A DNA stretch of 64,000 nt from Streptomyces durocortorensis (GTDB taxonomy: Bacteria; Actinomycetota; Actinomycetes; Streptomycetales; Streptomycetaceae), in contig NZ_CP134500.1 of assembly GCF_031760065.1 (NCBI RefSeq), forward strand, positions 1,736,001 through 1,800,000. The letters run 5' to 3'. The notes under the pieces are model-generated. The model saw only the letters and a program-made list of their open reading frames with translations, ran no database searches and was not told the DNA's origin. Shown here piece by piece: positions 27,614 through 37,172 of this stretch (position 1 is its first letter; the number at the start of each line of letters is the position of its first letter). The position numbers were made by a program, and so were the translations under genes.

Positions 27614-29305
27614 CTACACGGGCGTGAGCCCCGGGTTCCCCGCCTCGGTGACGAAGGAGGCCGCCGTGGCGAGCGGCGCTCCGGGGGTGGTGACGGCCGC
27701 CACCGTACGGAAGTCGGCGCGCGCCTCCTGCTCCGTGAGCGTGACCAGCGCGTAGCCGCGCCGCCCGTTGTAGTGCTTCATGTGCGGGTTGGCACGGGTC
27801 TGGTTGTCCCAGTTGGCGGGCCGGTCCGTACCGTCCTTGCCGCTGGAGATCGAGGTCGTGACGATCTCCGTGCCGACGGTGCGCGACGCGGGGTCCTCGA
27901 AGTCCTTCTTCAGGTCGAAGGCGTAGGAGACGTGGACGTCCCCGGTGAGGACCATGAGATTGTCGACCCCGGCGGCCTCGGCGCCGGCCAGCACCCGCTG
28001 CCGGGAGGCCGGGTAGCCGTCCCAGGAGTCCATCGAGAGCTTGTAGACGTCGGTGGGAACGTTGCGCCGCCGGGCGAAGGTGACCTGCTGCGGGACGACG
28101 TTCCAGGTGGCGTGCGAGGCGCGCCAGCCGTCGGTCAGCCAGCGTTCCTGGGCGGCCCCGGTCATCGTGCGCGCGGGGTCCTCGGACTCGGGGCCCGGGG
28201 TGCGCCACCCGTCGCCGTACGCCTGGTCGTCGCGGTACTGGCGGGTGTCGAGGATGTCGAACTGGGCGAGCCGTCCGAAGCGGAGGCGGCGGTAGAGCGT
28301 CATGTCGGGGCCGGTGGGGCGCTGCGGCGGGCGCAGCGGCTGGTTCTCCCAGTACGCGCGGTACGCGGCGGCCCGCCGGATCAGGAACTCCTCGGGCGGT
28401 ACGTCGTTCTCGGGGATCTCGCCCGCGTAGTTGTTCTCGGTCTCGTGGTCGTCCCAGGTGACGACGAAGGGGTGGGCGGCGTGGGCGGCGCGCAGGTCCG
28501 GGTCGGACTTGTAGAGGGCGTAGCGCAGCCGGTAGTCCTCCAGTGTGGCCGTCTCGTGGTTGTAGTGGTCGGGGAGGCGGCGGTCGGTGTAGTTGCGGGC
28601 GCCGCCGGTGGCGTCGACGGCGTACTCGTAGAGGTAGTCGCCGAGGTGGAACACCACGTCGACGTCCTCGGCGGCGAGGTGGCGGTGGGCGGTGAAGTAC
28701 CCGTGGTGGTAGGCCTGGCAGGAGACGGCGGCCAGGGTCAGGGAGGTGTTGCGGGCCCCGGTGGCGGGGGCGGTGCGGGTGCGGCCGGTGGGGCTGGTCC
28801 AGCCGCCGACACGGAAGCGGTAGTAGTAGACGCGGCCGGAGGCCAGGCCCCGGACGTCGGCGCGGACGCTGTGGGCGAACTCGGGGTGGGCGGTGAGCGT
28901 TCCGCGCCGCACGATCCGGCGGAAGCGCTCGTCGCGGGCCAGCTCCCAGCGCACCTCGACCCGGCCGCGGGGCAGGCCGCCGCCGGGCTCGTAGGGGCGG
29001 GGAGCCAGCCGGGTCCAGATCAGGACGGACGTGGGGTGCGGATCGCCGGAGGCGACGCCGAGGGTGAACGGGTCCTCGGCGATGCGGCGGGCATCGAGCT
29101 CGGCGGCGCTCGCGGTACCGGCGGCGGGGAGGTTCACCGCGAAGGCGAGCGCGGCGGCGGCTCCGGTGGCGGTGAGGAAGCGCCGACGGCCCAGGCCCGT
29201 GTGGGGTAACGCGGCGGCGGCAGCGCGGAGTTCGGCGGAATGACTGTGGGGGTCGGCGGTCCGGTGGTGACGGTCGGGCGCCATGCTGGTCTGTGCGGTT
29301 GACAT
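27614..29305 (-). CDS. phoD: PhoD-type alkaline phosphatase/phosphodiesterase, Tat-exported
   Basis: Protein of 563 residues. A Tat signal ([19 protein letters not shown], about residues 39-57) precedes an N-terminal PhoD domain and the metallophosphatase core: [36 protein letters not shown]. These residues bind the Fe/Ca centre of PhoD. It releases phosphate from phosphodiesters and teichoic acids outside the cell. AGGAGGGG precedes the ATG. I found no PHO box in the upstream 142 bp, though GGCGCG-ACGA-CGCGCC (29348-29363) is a clear inverted repeat there. Its stop is 13 bp from that of the Gfo/Idh gene. Confidence 0.92.
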   Translation of the reverse strand: MSTAQTSMAPDRHHRTADPHSHSAELRAAAAALPHTGLGRRRFLTATGAAAALAFAVNLPAAGTASAAELDARRIAEDPFTLGVASGDPHPTSVLIWTRLAPRPYEPGGGLPRGRVEVRWELARDERFRRIVRRGTLTAHPEFAHSVRADVRGLASGRVYYYRFRVGGWTSPTGRTRTAPATGARNTSLTLAAVSCQAYHHGYFTAHRHLAAEDVDVVFHLGDYLYEYAVDATGGARNYTDRRLPDHYNHETATLEDYRLRYALYKSDPDLRAAHAAHPFVVTWDDHETENNYAGEIPENDVPPEEFLIRRAAAYRAYWENQPLRPPQRPTGPDMTLYRRLRFGRLAQFDILDTRQYRDDQAYGDGWRTPGPESEDPARTMTGAAQERWLTDGWRASHATWNVVPQQVTFARRRNVPTDVYKLSMDSWDGYPASRQRVLAGAEAAGVDNLMVLTGDVHVSYAFDLKKDFEDPASRTVGTEIVTTSISSGKDGTDRPANWDNQTRANPHMKHYNGRRGYALVTLTEQEARADFRTVAAVTTPGAPLATAASFVTEAGNPGLTPV

Positions 29306-29447
29306 ATGCCCCTCCTGTGCCCGGATGCTGTCAGCCCATGGCAGCCCGGCGCGACGACGCGCCGTTGTCGCGTGCACAACATCCATATGGCGGGTCGATG
29401 AGCACCACGTGCCCCGTGCACCGACCTCTCCCGTACGCTCCCGGGCC

Positions 29448-30212
29448 ATGAACACTGAGCAGACGGAACAGAGAGTCGCTGTCGTCACGGGTGCGGGTTC
29501 GGGGATCGGCCGGGCCGTCGCACTCGCCCTCGCGGGTGCGGGCTGGTCGCTCGCACTGGCCGGCCGGCGGGCGGAGCCGCTGGCGCAGACGGCGGCCGCG
29601 GCGGGGGCCCCCGAGGCCCTGTGCGTCACCACGGACGTCACCGACGCCGACGAGGTCGGCGCCCTCTTCGCCGCCGTACGGGAACGGTTCGGCCGGCTGG
29701 ACCTGCTGTTCAACAACGCGGGCACCTTCGGTCCCGGCGGCGTCCCGCTGGAGGACCTCGCCGCCGAGGACTGGCGGGCGGTGGTCGACGTGAACCTGAC
29801 GGGCGCGTTCCTGTGCGCACAGGCGGCGTACCGGCTGATGAAGGAGCAGGACCCGCAGGGCGGCCGGATCATCAACAACGGCTCGATCTCCGCGCACGCA
29901 CCGCGCCCGCACTCGATCGCGTACACCGCGACCAAGCACGCGATGACCGGTCTGACGAAGTCGCTGTCGCTGGACGGCCGTCCGTACCGGATCGCCTGCG
30001 GACAGATCGACATCGGCAACGCGGCGACGGAGATGACCGAGCGGATGCAGACCGGCATCCTCCAGGCCAACGGGGAACTGGCGACGGAGCCGGTCATGGC
30101 GGCGGCCGATGTGGCACGGACGGTGCTGCACATGGCGGAACTGCCCCTGGAGGCCAACATCCCGTTCGTGACGGTCATGGCGACGAACATGCCGTACGTC
30201 GGACGGGGCTGA
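29448..30212 (+). CDS. short-chain dehydrogenase/reductase
   Basis: Protein of 254 residues. The NAD(P) motif is [12 protein letters not shown] (about residues 14-25) and NNAG lies in the usual place. The catalytic set reads Ser ([10 protein letters not shown]), Tyr-x-x-x-Lys (AYTATKHAM). Substrate unknown; the ending [18 protein letters not shown] is typical of a large actinobacterial subgroup. TACGCT at 29434-29439 sits eight bases before the ATG, which suggests a leaderless mRNA. It is divergent from phoD. Confidence 0.88.
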   Translation: MNTEQTEQRVAVVTGAGSGIGRAVALALAGAGWSLALAGRRAEPLAQTAAAAGAPEALCVTTDVTDADEVGALFAAVRERFGRLDLLFNNAGTFGPGGVPLEDLAAEDWRAVVDVNLTGAFLCAQAAYRLMKEQDPQGGRIINNGSISAHAPRPHSIAYTATKHAMTGLTKSLSLDGRPYRIACGQIDIGNAATEMTERMQTGILQANGELATEPVMAAADVARTVLHMAELPLEANIPFVTVMATNMPYVGRG

Positions 30213-30351
30213 GCCCGGCCTGAGCCCGAGTTCGAGCCCCACCCTGACAAGCTCCGCACGGGCAAGGGCATCAAGAGCTGCCACTGACCGGCCGTAGCGC
30301 TGGGGCGGCGTACAGGGAATTCCCGGGGCGGCAGCGGAGTTGGGGTGGTGC

Positions 30352-31221
30352 ATGACACGTGATTCCGCCTCTGCCGCCTCCACCCCCGAGATCCTGCGCT
30401 ACACCGCCTTCTCCGCCGACCCGGAGGGCGGAAACCCCGCCGGCGTCGTTCTGGACGCCTCGGGTCTCGACGAGGAGCGGATGCTGGCCGTCGCGGCCGA
30501 ACTGGGCTACAGCGAGTCGGCGTTCCTCACGGAGCGGACCGGCGAAGGCGCTTACACGATCCGCTACTTCAGCCCCAAGGCCGAGGTCCCCTTCTGCGGC
30601 CACGCCACGGTCGCCACCGCCATCGCCCTGGCGGAACGGGACGGTCCGGGCGCGCTGGAGTTCGCCACGGCCGCCGGTACGGTGCCGGTCAGCGTCGTCC
30701 GGGACGGCGGGGAGCTGCGCGCCACCCTGACCAGCGTGGCCCCCCATGTCACGGGGATCGACGCGGCGGACCTGACGGAGGCGCTGGCGGCGCTGGACTG
30801 GGCGGCCGCCGACCTCGACCCGGCCCTGCCACCCCGGATCGCCTACGCGGGGGCCCGGCATCTGGTGCTGGCCGCCGGGACCCGCGAGCGGCTCGCGGAC
30901 CTGGACTACGACTTCGCGCGGCTCGAAGCGCTGATGCACCGGCTGGACCTGACGACCCTGCAACTGGTGTGGCGCGAGGGGCCGGACGTCTTCCACGTCC
31001 GGGACCCGTTCCCGGTGGGCGGGGTGGTGGAGGACCCGGCGACGGGCGCGGCGGCGGCCGCCTTCGGCGCGTACGCCCGCGAGCTGGGTCTCGTACCGGA
31101 GGCGGCCGTACTGGCCCTGCACCAGGGGACTGACATGGGCCGCCCCGGCACCCTCACCGTCGAGCTGCGGACGGGCGACGCCCGCATCCGGGTGAGCGGA
31201 ACGGGCACCCGGATCGGCTGA
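30352..31221 (+). CDS. PhzF-family isomerase
   Basis: Protein of 289 residues, full length for the family. Visible are FSADPEGGNPAGVVL, LGYSESAFLTE (with the catalytic Glu equivalent), RYFSPKAEVPFCGHATVATA, VFHVRDPF and VEDPATGAAAAAFGAY. Unlike the shorter paralogue at 11703, both half-domains are complete. Substrate unknown. GGAG lies about 16 bases before the ATG at 30352. Confidence 0.88.
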   Translation: MTRDSASAASTPEILRYTAFSADPEGGNPAGVVLDASGLDEERMLAVAAELGYSESAFLTERTGEGAYTIRYFSPKAEVPFCGHATVATAIALAERDGPGALEFATAAGTVPVSVVRDGGELRATLTSVAPHVTGIDAADLTEALAALDWAAADLDPALPPRIAYAGARHLVLAAGTRERLADLDYDFARLEALMHRLDLTTLQLVWREGPDVFHVRDPFPVGGVVEDPATGAAAAAFGAYARELGLVPEAAVLALHQGTDMGRPGTLTVELRTGDARIRVSGTGTRIG

Positions 31222-31252
31222 TCCGCGCGACGGGGGGGGCGGGGCCCCGGGT

Positions 31253-32278
31253 TCAGCCGGTGGCGTCCTTGGCCGGGGAGACATGGGCGAACCAGCGCTC
31301 GGTCTCCTCCGGTTCGAGGGCGCGCTCCAGCAGGACGTCTCCGCGCATGCCGGGGAAGAAACGGCCCGCGGGCCACTGCCGCCGGTACGACGGCTTGTCG
31401 AGCACCAGCAGGCGTACGCCGTCGACGACGGGGATGTCCGCCGGGGCGCCCTCGTTCCAGAGCCGGGCGCCGTCCGGCGCGGTCAGGTCGAAGGAGCCCA
31501 CGGTATCCACCTGCCCCGGGGTCTCCCGGCAGACGGCGGCCTCCTGCGACGAGGGCGCGTGGCCCTCCACATGGCCGCCGCCTATGAGCGCGTCGGCGAG
31601 CAGGGTGTGCAGCTGGAAGTTGTCCCCGACGCCGGAGAACCGGAGCAGATAGCCGGTACCGCTCGCCCGGTGGAGGGCCACAAGCGGTTCGTCGTCCAGC
31701 ACCAGGAGCGCGTAGGCGAGGCACTTGAACTCCGCCCCGGAGGCCCGCTCCACCGAGGTGAGCAGCCGCAGCAACTCACCCCGGACACCGGCCGCGTCGA
31801 CCCGCACCACCGGGTGGTTCAGCATCGCGACGGCGGCCGTCTCCCACTGGTGCAGCGTCCACCAGCCGGCAGCCGCGTCCGCGCCCACCCGCTCGACGAT
31901 GTCGTCACCGGGCGCGTCGCCGTCCGCCGCCGGGAACGCCCCGCCCCCGGTCGCCGCCCACGCGTCGGCGAACGCCACGGCCTGCTCCAGCGCCTCCCGC
32001 AGCCCGGCCAGCACCCCCGGCGCGCAGCGCCCGGCATCCGCGCCACGTTCGACGCAGGCCCCGACGAGGACGGCGACGACGGCACGGGGCCCGGGCGGGA
32101 CCTGCTCCAGTACGCCGGCGAGCCGCGGCCCGCCGTCCAGCAGGTCCGCCTCCTTGGCCTGCCCGAAGGTCTCCTGCAACCGGACGAACGCCTTGCCGGA
32201 CCGTTTCGCGTCCTGGGCCACCACGGCGGCCTCGAAGTCCGCGACCGCGCCCCCGAAGCCGGTCTTACCGAATATCAT
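31253..32278 (-). CDS. conserved Streptomyces protein of unknown function
   Basis: Protein of 341 residues starting MIFGKTGFGGAVADFEAAVV. The first third is helical and Ala-rich (QETFGQAKEADLLDGGPRLA). The second half has a strand-rich, acidic look and Trp-containing ends (YRRQWPAGRFFPGMRGDVLL). AAGGA precedes the ATG, so translation is well supported. There is no signal peptide or membrane segment. I do not recognise a catalytic motif. Confidence 0.7.
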   Translation of the reverse strand: MIFGKTGFGGAVADFEAAVVAQDAKRSGKAFVRLQETFGQAKEADLLDGGPRLAGVLEQVPPGPRAVVAVLVGACVERGADAGRCAPGVLAGLREALEQAVAFADAWAATGGGAFPAADGDAPGDDIVERVGADAAAGWWTLHQWETAAVAMLNHPVVRVDAAGVRGELLRLLTSVERASGAEFKCLAYALLVLDDEPLVALHRASGTGYLLRFSGVGDNFQLHTLLADALIGGGHVEGHAPSSQEAAVCRETPGQVDTVGSFDLTAPDGARLWNEGAPADIPVVDGVRLLVLDKPSYRRQWPAGRFFPGMRGDVLLERALEPEETERWFAHVSPAKDATG

Positions 32279-32419
32279 TCCTTCACTTTATCGACGCTGT
32301 GTCGGGCCCCGTGAAGCCGGTCGCGATCCACTGGGCCGGGGGCGGCCCGGGGCTCCCCGTGGGCGGGCCGAGGGGCGGGCCGGGGGGCGGAACCGCGCCG
32401 ATCGCGGGAGGATGCGGGC

Positions 32420-33292
32420 ATGGCTGACCGCAAGCCTGATGTGACGCCCGAGCCCGACGCCGATGTGTCGGGCCCGGGATTCGGTGCAGGGGCCGGCGTG
32501 GGGCCCCGTGCAGGGCCCGGGGCCTATGCGGCGGCCGGGGTGAGACCCAGAGCCGATGCGGCGGCCGGGGTGGGGCCCGGCGCGGGGACCGGGGCTGCGC
32601 CTGGGGACGAAGCGGGGGCCGGCATTGACCCCAGGGCCGCCCCGGCGGCCGACGCCCGCCCCGGGGCCGAAGCAGGGCCCGGCCCTGGCTCGGATGCCGA
32701 CTCCCCGCCCGGTCCTGAGCCGCTGACCGTACCGAGCATGTCCGCGGGCCCCGACTTCGTTCTGCGCCCCTGGGAGATGAGCGACCTCCCTCTGATCCGC
32801 GAGGCCGCGCAGGACCCGTACATCCCGCTCATCACCACCATCCCGTCCCGCTACTCGGTCCAGGCGGCCGAGGCGTTCGTCCGCAGGCAGTGGGAGCGGG
32901 CGGCCACCGGTGCCGGGTACCCGTTCGCCATCGTCCGCTCGCGGGACCGGCGCCCGGTCGGCGCGATCGGGCTCTGGCTGCGGGACCTGCCCGAGGGCCG
33001 CGCCTCGCTCGGCTACTGGCTGACCGCCTCCGCCCGCGGCCAGGGGGTCGCCCGCGCGGCGCTGCGTACGGTGACGGGCTGGGCCCTGCACGATCTCGGC
33101 GTCCCCCGCCTCCAGCTCTTCATCGAACCGTGGAACACCGCCTCCGCCCGGATCGCCGAGGACGTCGGCTTCCGGCGCGAAGGGCTGCTGCACGGCTGGC
33201 AGCAGGTGGGCGACCGGCGCCGCGACATGGCCGTGTACGCGTTGCTGAACACCGACGGGCCCGCAGATGGCCGGGCGGCGACCACGAACTGA
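32420..33292 (+). CDS. GNAT acetyltransferase with long low-complexity N-terminus
   Basis: Protein of 290 residues. Residues 1-105 are Gly/Ala/Pro/Asp-rich and built of degenerate repeats; two stretches sharing GCGGCGGCCGGGGTG lie 39 bp apart. The acetyltransferase domain begins at DFVLRPWEMSDLPLI, with the acetyl-CoA loop ARGQGVARAALRTV and FIEPWNTASARIAEDVGFRREG, as in RimJ/RimL-like GNATs. GGGAGGATG before the ATG at 32420 argues that the low-complexity part is translated. An ATG at 32740 would give a bare GNAT but has no ribosome-binding site. Confidence 0.83.
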   Translation: MADRKPDVTPEPDADVSGPGFGAGAGVGPRAGPGAYAAAGVRPRADAAAGVGPGAGTGAAPGDEAGAGIDPRAAPAADARPGAEAGPGPGSDADSPPGPEPLTVPSMSAGPDFVLRPWEMSDLPLIREAAQDPYIPLITTIPSRYSVQAAEAFVRRQWERAATGAGYPFAIVRSRDRRPVGAIGLWLRDLPEGRASLGYWLTASARGQGVARAALRTVTGWALHDLGVPRLQLFIEPWNTASARIAEDVGFRREGLLHGWQQVGDRRRDMAVYALLNTDGPADGRAATTN

Positions 33293-33370
33293 ACAGCGAG
33301 ACGTTACGATCGCGGGCACCGCTGCCGACCAGCAACCGACGACCGGCAGCCGAGCCCAGGAGTACCGATC

Positions 33371-34273
33371 TTGTCCGCACCACGCATCGGCGTATCCATC
33401 GTGACCATGGGGGACCGCCCGCAGGCGGTCGAGGCGCTGCTCGCGTCGGTCGCGATGCAGGACGTCAGGCCCACCCGGCTCGTGATCATCGGCAACGGTG
33501 CGGCGCTCCCGGACTTCACCGCGTTCCCCGGCCTGGAGAACCTCGACGGCGGGGTGACCACCATCGAGCTGCCCGAGAACCTGGGCTGCCCCGGCGGCCG
33601 GAACGAGGGGCTGCGCAGGCTGGCCGAGATCGGTGACGTGGACGTGGTGATCGAGCTGGACGACGACGGGCTCCTGGTCGACAAGGACGTCTTCCGCCGG
33701 GTCCGGGACCACTTCGCCGCCGACGACCGGCTCGGCATCGTCGGCTTCCGGATCGCCGACGAGCACGGCGAGACCCAGCGCCGGCACGTGCCCCGGCTGC
33801 GGGCGGGCGACCCGATGCGCGGCGGCCCGGTGACGGCCTTCCTCGGCGGCGGCCACGCGTTCTCGATGAAGATGCTGGAACAGACGGGCCTGTGGCCCGC
33901 GGAGTTCTTCTTCACCCACGAGGAGACGGACCTCGCCTGGCGCGCGCTGAACGCCGGCTGGAAGGTGATCTACGAGCCGGAGCTGCTGCTCCAGCACCCG
34001 AAGACCTCCCCGGCCCGGCACGCGGTGTACTACCGGATGACGGCCCGCAACCGCGTCTGGCTGGCCCGCCGCAACCTCCCTCTCCCCCTGGTCCCCGCCT
34101 ACCTCGGCACCTGGACCCTGCTCACCCTGGCCCGCACCCGCGACCCGAAGGGCCTGCGCGCCTGGGCGGGCGGCTTCGCGGAGGGCGTCCGCACGCCGTG
34201 CGGGGAGCGGCGCCCGATGCGCTGGTCGACGGTGTGGCGGATGACACGACTGGGCCGCCCGCCGGTCATCTGA
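33371..34273 (+). CDS. glycosyltransferase family 2
   Basis: Protein of 300 residues with a GT-A fold: IGVSIVTMGDRPQAVEALLA at the front, NLGCPGGRNEGLR, the metal/nucleotide motif VIELDDDGLL and the acceptor-side FFFTHEETDLAWRALNAGW. It resembles rhamnosyl/galactofuranosyl-type transferases acting on cell-wall or lipid acceptors. A hydrophobic patch (PLVPAYLGTWTLLTLA) may sit on the membrane. TTG start with AGGAG about ten bases upstream. Confidence 0.88.
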   Translation: MSAPRIGVSIVTMGDRPQAVEALLASVAMQDVRPTRLVIIGNGAALPDFTAFPGLENLDGGVTTIELPENLGCPGGRNEGLRRLAEIGDVDVVIELDDDGLLVDKDVFRRVRDHFAADDRLGIVGFRIADEHGETQRRHVPRLRAGDPMRGGPVTAFLGGGHAFSMKMLEQTGLWPAEFFFTHEETDLAWRALNAGWKVIYEPELLLQHPKTSPARHAVYYRMTARNRVWLARRNLPLPLVPAYLGTWTLLTLARTRDPKGLRAWAGGFAEGVRTPCGERRPMRWSTVWRMTRLGRPPVI

Positions 34274-34294
34274 CCCGGTCCTCAGGGGCCGGAT

Positions 34295-34798
34295 CTACGG
34301 GGTCCAGCGATACAGCACGTCCGGCTCGCCCTCCTCGTTCCGGCTGCCGTCGTCGAACGCGACGGCGGTGAACCCGTGCCGTTCGTAGAAGGCGCGGGCG
34401 GCGGCGTTGCGCTGGAACACGTACAGACCGAGCGCCCCGTCCACGGCCCCGCGCACCTCGCTCAGCAACCGGCTCCCGATCCCGCGCCGCAGCGCGTCGG
34501 GCCGCAGGTAGAGGTGATCGAGCTCGTCGTCCCCGGCGAGCACGGCGAACCCGAGGACCTCACCGCCCGCCTCGCCCTCCGCCACCCACACCGCGGTACT
34601 GGTGGGCAGGACGACATGGGTGATCCACGCCCGGGTGTCCTCGTCGCTGTGGACCCGGGGCAGATACGGCATGGCGGCGGCCCGGGAGGCGAGGAAGACC
34701 TGGGTGACGGCCTCCGCGTCCCGGGCCGTCGCCCGGCGTATCCGTACCGCGTCCGATGCCGTACGTCCGCCCGCGTACACGTTCTCCGTCACCCGCAT
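34295..34798 (-). CDS. GNAT acetyltransferase
   Basis: Protein of 167 residues. The fold is clear from VRIRRATARDAEAVTQVFLAS, DHLYLRPDALRRGIGSRLLSEV (acetyl-CoA binding) and LYVFQRNAAARAFYERHGF. The substrate is unknown. The ATG at 34798 is chosen with GGGAG just upstream; the longer ORF to 34870 lacks a ribosome-binding site. It converges on the GT2 gene. Confidence 0.87.
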   Translation of the reverse strand: MRVTENVYAGGRTASDAVRIRRATARDAEAVTQVFLASRAAAMPYLPRVHSDEDTRAWITHVVLPTSTAVWVAEGEAGGEVLGFAVLAGDDELDHLYLRPDALRRGIGSRLLSEVRGAVDGALGLYVFQRNAAARAFYERHGFTAVAFDDGSRNEEGEPDVLYRWTP

Positions 34799-34953
34799 CA
34801 CTCCCTGTTCCGGGCCCCTTGAGTCCCCACCCGGACGGTTGGGGAACAATGGCCGCGGACAGCCGACCACACAAAGGGGTCGGCGCGCAGGTGAAATACC
34901 GGTGCGGCGAGAGGGCCGGGGACCACGCCGGGAAGCACAGGGGGGAAATCGCG

Positions 34954-35358
34954 ATGAGCTGGTTCTGGTGGATTCTCATCTTCTTCTGGGTCGGCGGCTT
35001 CGCCTGGACCCAGGACACCGTCCGCAAGGCCCTGCGCAAGCGGCACAAGCGGAAGCTGGCACTGCTGAAGGCGACGACGCAGAGGCAGCTCGCGATCGAG
35101 GCCGCGCACAAGCCTCCGGAGCCGGTGTGCGGCTGCACCCACCACCTCGCCAAGCACGACAAGCGGGGCCGGTGCCACGAGCGGGTCGAGGTGCCGACGG
35201 CCTGGGACGAGAAGAAGAAGCCGCTTCACTACGAGGCCGGGCAGTGCAACTGCCAGCAGTACGTGGGCCCGCAGCCGCTCTCACAGGTGTACGCGGAGGA
35301 ACTGACGGACCGCTGGCCGACCGGGCCGACGACGACGGAAGAGCCTCCGACCAGGTGA
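34954..35358 (+). CDS. small membrane-anchored Cys/His-rich protein
   Basis: Protein of 134 residues. One N-terminal helix (SWFWWILIFFWVGGFAW) is followed by a basic stretch (RKALRKRHKRKLALLK), so the C-terminus is cytoplasmic. The C-terminal part has CGCTHHLAKHDKRGRCHE and, 29 residues on, CNC, a spacing that could bind zinc. GGGGGGAAA precedes the ATG. No family name is known to me. It is the last gene before the left repeat of the rnpB-associated island and so probably marks the original downstream neighbour of rnpB. Confidence 0.72.
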   Translation: MSWFWWILIFFWVGGFAWTQDTVRKALRKRHKRKLALLKATTQRQLAIEAAHKPPEPVCGCTHHLAKHDKRGRCHERVEVPTAWDEKKKPLHYEAGQCNCQQYVGPQPLSQVYAEELTDRWPTGPTTTEEPPTR

Positions 35359-35390
35359 GACACCTTGCCGAAGGCCCTTGTCGGAGGGGC

Positions 35391-35417
35391 GGCAGACGAG
35401 TCGTGCTGTACGCCGGG
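35391..35417. repeat. left copy of 27-bp direct repeat (candidate attL)
   Basis: The 27 bases here are identical to 40887-40913, the 3' end of rnpB read on the plus strand. Core: GGCAGACGAGTCGTGCTGTA. Beyond it two bases differ and CTGTC matches again. The copies are 5,496 bp apart. Only this short segment of rnpB is duplicated, as expected for an attachment site made by integration into an RNA gene's 3' end. Confidence 0.8.
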
Positions 35418-35497
35418 GACTGTCGGCGTAACGCTCCTACCGGCACAAACGTGCAGGGGTGGTGCTTCCGTGGCTACTTTGATGGCTACGCAACAAG

Positions 35498-35532
35498 ATG
35501 TCCCCGCCCGGATCGGCCCGAACGGGGACGTC
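35498..35532 (-). terminator. hairpin terminator at the left end of the island
   Basis: GATGTCCCCG (35498-35507) and CGGGGACGTC (35523-35532) pair at nine of ten positions around a 15-base loop. It lies just after the stop of the leftmost minus-strand island gene and would end its transcript. A second small hairpin (CGCCG/CGGCG, 35411-35428) overlaps the repeat. Confidence 0.6.
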
Positions 35533-35545
35533 GCCGCTCCTGAGA

Positions 35546-35899
35546 TCAGACGGTCCCCTCGATGCGTTCGAAAATGTCCGCGTCCGTCTCCCGCTGCCAG
35601 ACCGGCAGGTCAGACCAGTCGGCAACATATCCGGGCTTCGGGTCTTCGAAGTTCCTGAACATCTGGGCGGTCCAGCAGATCGCGACGAATCGGCCCTTCT
35701 GCTCGCGGGTGAGCCGGGCCGCATGCCCGCCGCTGACCTCGATGAAGTCGCGCACCTGCCCGTACACGGCGGTGGCGGCTTCGCGCTCCCACGCGGGCGT
35801 CTCGTCCCACGGCGTGACGTAGCCAGGCTTGGGCTCGCCGGGATAGTGCTTGTTCACACCGTCGATCCACGCCTCGCGGAAGATCCGGCCGTCATTCAT
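35546..35899 (-). CDS. small protein with duplicated Trp-rich module
   Basis: Protein of 117 residues starting MNDGRIFREAWIDGVNKHYPG. It contains the same motif twice: KPGYVTPWDETPAWERE and KPGYVADWSDLPVWQRE, about 53 residues apart, with LTREQKGRFVAICWTAQM between them. GAGGGA precedes the ATG at 35899. It starts 16 bp after the XRE gene stop, so the two are almost certainly one transcript. Similar short proteins occur beside regulators in actinomycetes, but I cannot assign a function. The longer ORF to 35989 runs back into the XRE gene. Confidence 0.72.
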   Translation of the reverse strand: MNDGRIFREAWIDGVNKHYPGEPKPGYVTPWDETPAWEREAATAVYGQVRDFIEVSGGHAARLTREQKGRFVAICWTAQMFRNFEDPKPGYVADWSDLPVWQRETDADIFERIEGTV

Positions 35900-35915
35900 G
35901 CGCGTGTCCCTCTCA

Positions 35916-37172
35916 TCATGCGGTGCGCGGAAGCGCCGCGATTCGGTGATCAAGAGTCGAGACTCGGTCATCGGACACGAGCGGGGCAAGACGCCCCCGA
36001 AGCCCGTCCAGCTTCTTGCGGATGAATCCCGAATTCGACCGGTCGGCCAATCCGAGTGCTTGCTCCGCGTAGTGCACGACCTGGCCGATGTCCCGCCTGT
36101 GCGCTCCGAGCACGGCGAGGTCGCTCAGAACAGCAGCGCGGCGACGCAGGGACAGAGGCTGGGCAAGGGCTGTGGTGAGCGCTTCCTCGGCGAGATCAGG
36201 GCGGCCCAGTTGGAGGTAGCAGGCCCCTCTCTCCTCCGCCAGGCGGGAGCCGTCGAAGCGGAGCCAGCCGCCGTTGTGGGAATGAGCGCCGTCGAGGGCG
36301 TGGACTTTCTCGGCTTCGTCCAGAGCCCGGTTGCACGCGTCGAGATCGCCCACGGCCGCGTACGCCTGCGCCTGGACGGCCGCGACCCAGTGACGGGTGG
36401 AGAGAGTGCCGTCGCCCCTTCGGGCGATGCGAAAAGCTGCCGCGAGCAGGGGTTGGGCAGCGTGCGCGCGGCGCGCGTACAGCTCGACATACGCGTGGCG
36501 GGTCATGGCACAGGCCCACAGGTCGTGGTCGCCACCGGCGTAGGCCGCGTTGGCGGCCAGTGTGTAGCACTGCGCGGCGTCGGTGTACCGGTTGGCGTCG
36601 AAGAACAGCTCGCCGACGAGCTGGTAGAGGTCGGCCGTCATCCGACACAATCGGGACCGATCCACAGCAGTACGGGTCTCGGTCAGTCCCTTCGCCATCA
36701 CATCGAGCTGTGCGCGCGCCGCAGGGAAGACGACCTGCTTGGCGTCCGATAGCACGTACACCTGCCAGAGGCTGCGGTGCAGGTCGTCCCCTGTCTCCAA
36801 GAGCGTCGAAGCTGCCCGCCCTCGGGCGGCCTCACCGGGATCAGGAAGAGCGACCAGCGCACCCGTAACGGCGAGCAGACCCAGGACTTCGCGGCGCTTC
36901 ATGTCGTCATCATCACCGTGGAGGAGGGGTGGAGCAGCGGCGAGCCCGGCTGTCTCGGCCGACTGTTCGTCGGAGAGAAGGGTTTCCAGCTCGGGGAGGG
37001 TCACTCCCAACAGCCCTGCGATCTTCGGCCGTTGGTGGGGACGCGGGGTGGCACGACCACTTTCCCAACGGACCACGGTGGACGTGGCCACCGAAAGCGC
37101 TTCTGCGAATTCCTCCTGAGAGTAACCCCGGGCCGCGCGCCGTTCCGCAAAGTGCTTCCGTCTCGACGTCAT
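35916..37172 (-). CDS. XRE-family regulator with TPR domain
   Basis: Protein of 418 residues. The helix-turn-helix is at about residues 7-60 (ARGYSQEEFAEALSVATSTVVRWESG). A linker with MKRREVLGLLAVTGALVALP follows, then a long helical TPR region (LVGELFFDANRYTDAAQCYTLAA, YLQLGRPDLAEEALTTALAQ). This architecture is common for Streptomyces regulators beside RiPP cassettes. It is divergent from the graspetide genes across 182 bp and is the obvious candidate to control them. Third-position G/C bias is visibly weaker than in the flanking chromosome. Confidence 0.87.
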   Translation of the reverse strand: MTSRRKHFAERRAARGYSQEEFAEALSVATSTVVRWESGRATPRPHQRPKIAGLLGVTLPELETLLSDEQSAETAGLAAAPPLLHGDDDDMKRREVLGLLAVTGALVALPDPGEAARGRAASTLLETGDDLHRSLWQVYVLSDAKQVVFPAARAQLDVMAKGLTETRTAVDRSRLCRMTADLYQLVGELFFDANRYTDAAQCYTLAANAAYAGGDHDLWACAMTRHAYVELYARRAHAAQPLLAAAFRIARRGDGTLSTRHWVAAVQAQAYAAVGDLDACNRALDEAEKVHALDGAHSHNGGWLRFDGSRLAEERGACYLQLGRPDLAEEALTTALAQPLSLRRRAAVLSDLAVLGAHRRDIGQVVHYAEQALGLADRSNSGFIRKKLDGLRGRLAPLVSDDRVSTLDHRIAALPRTA

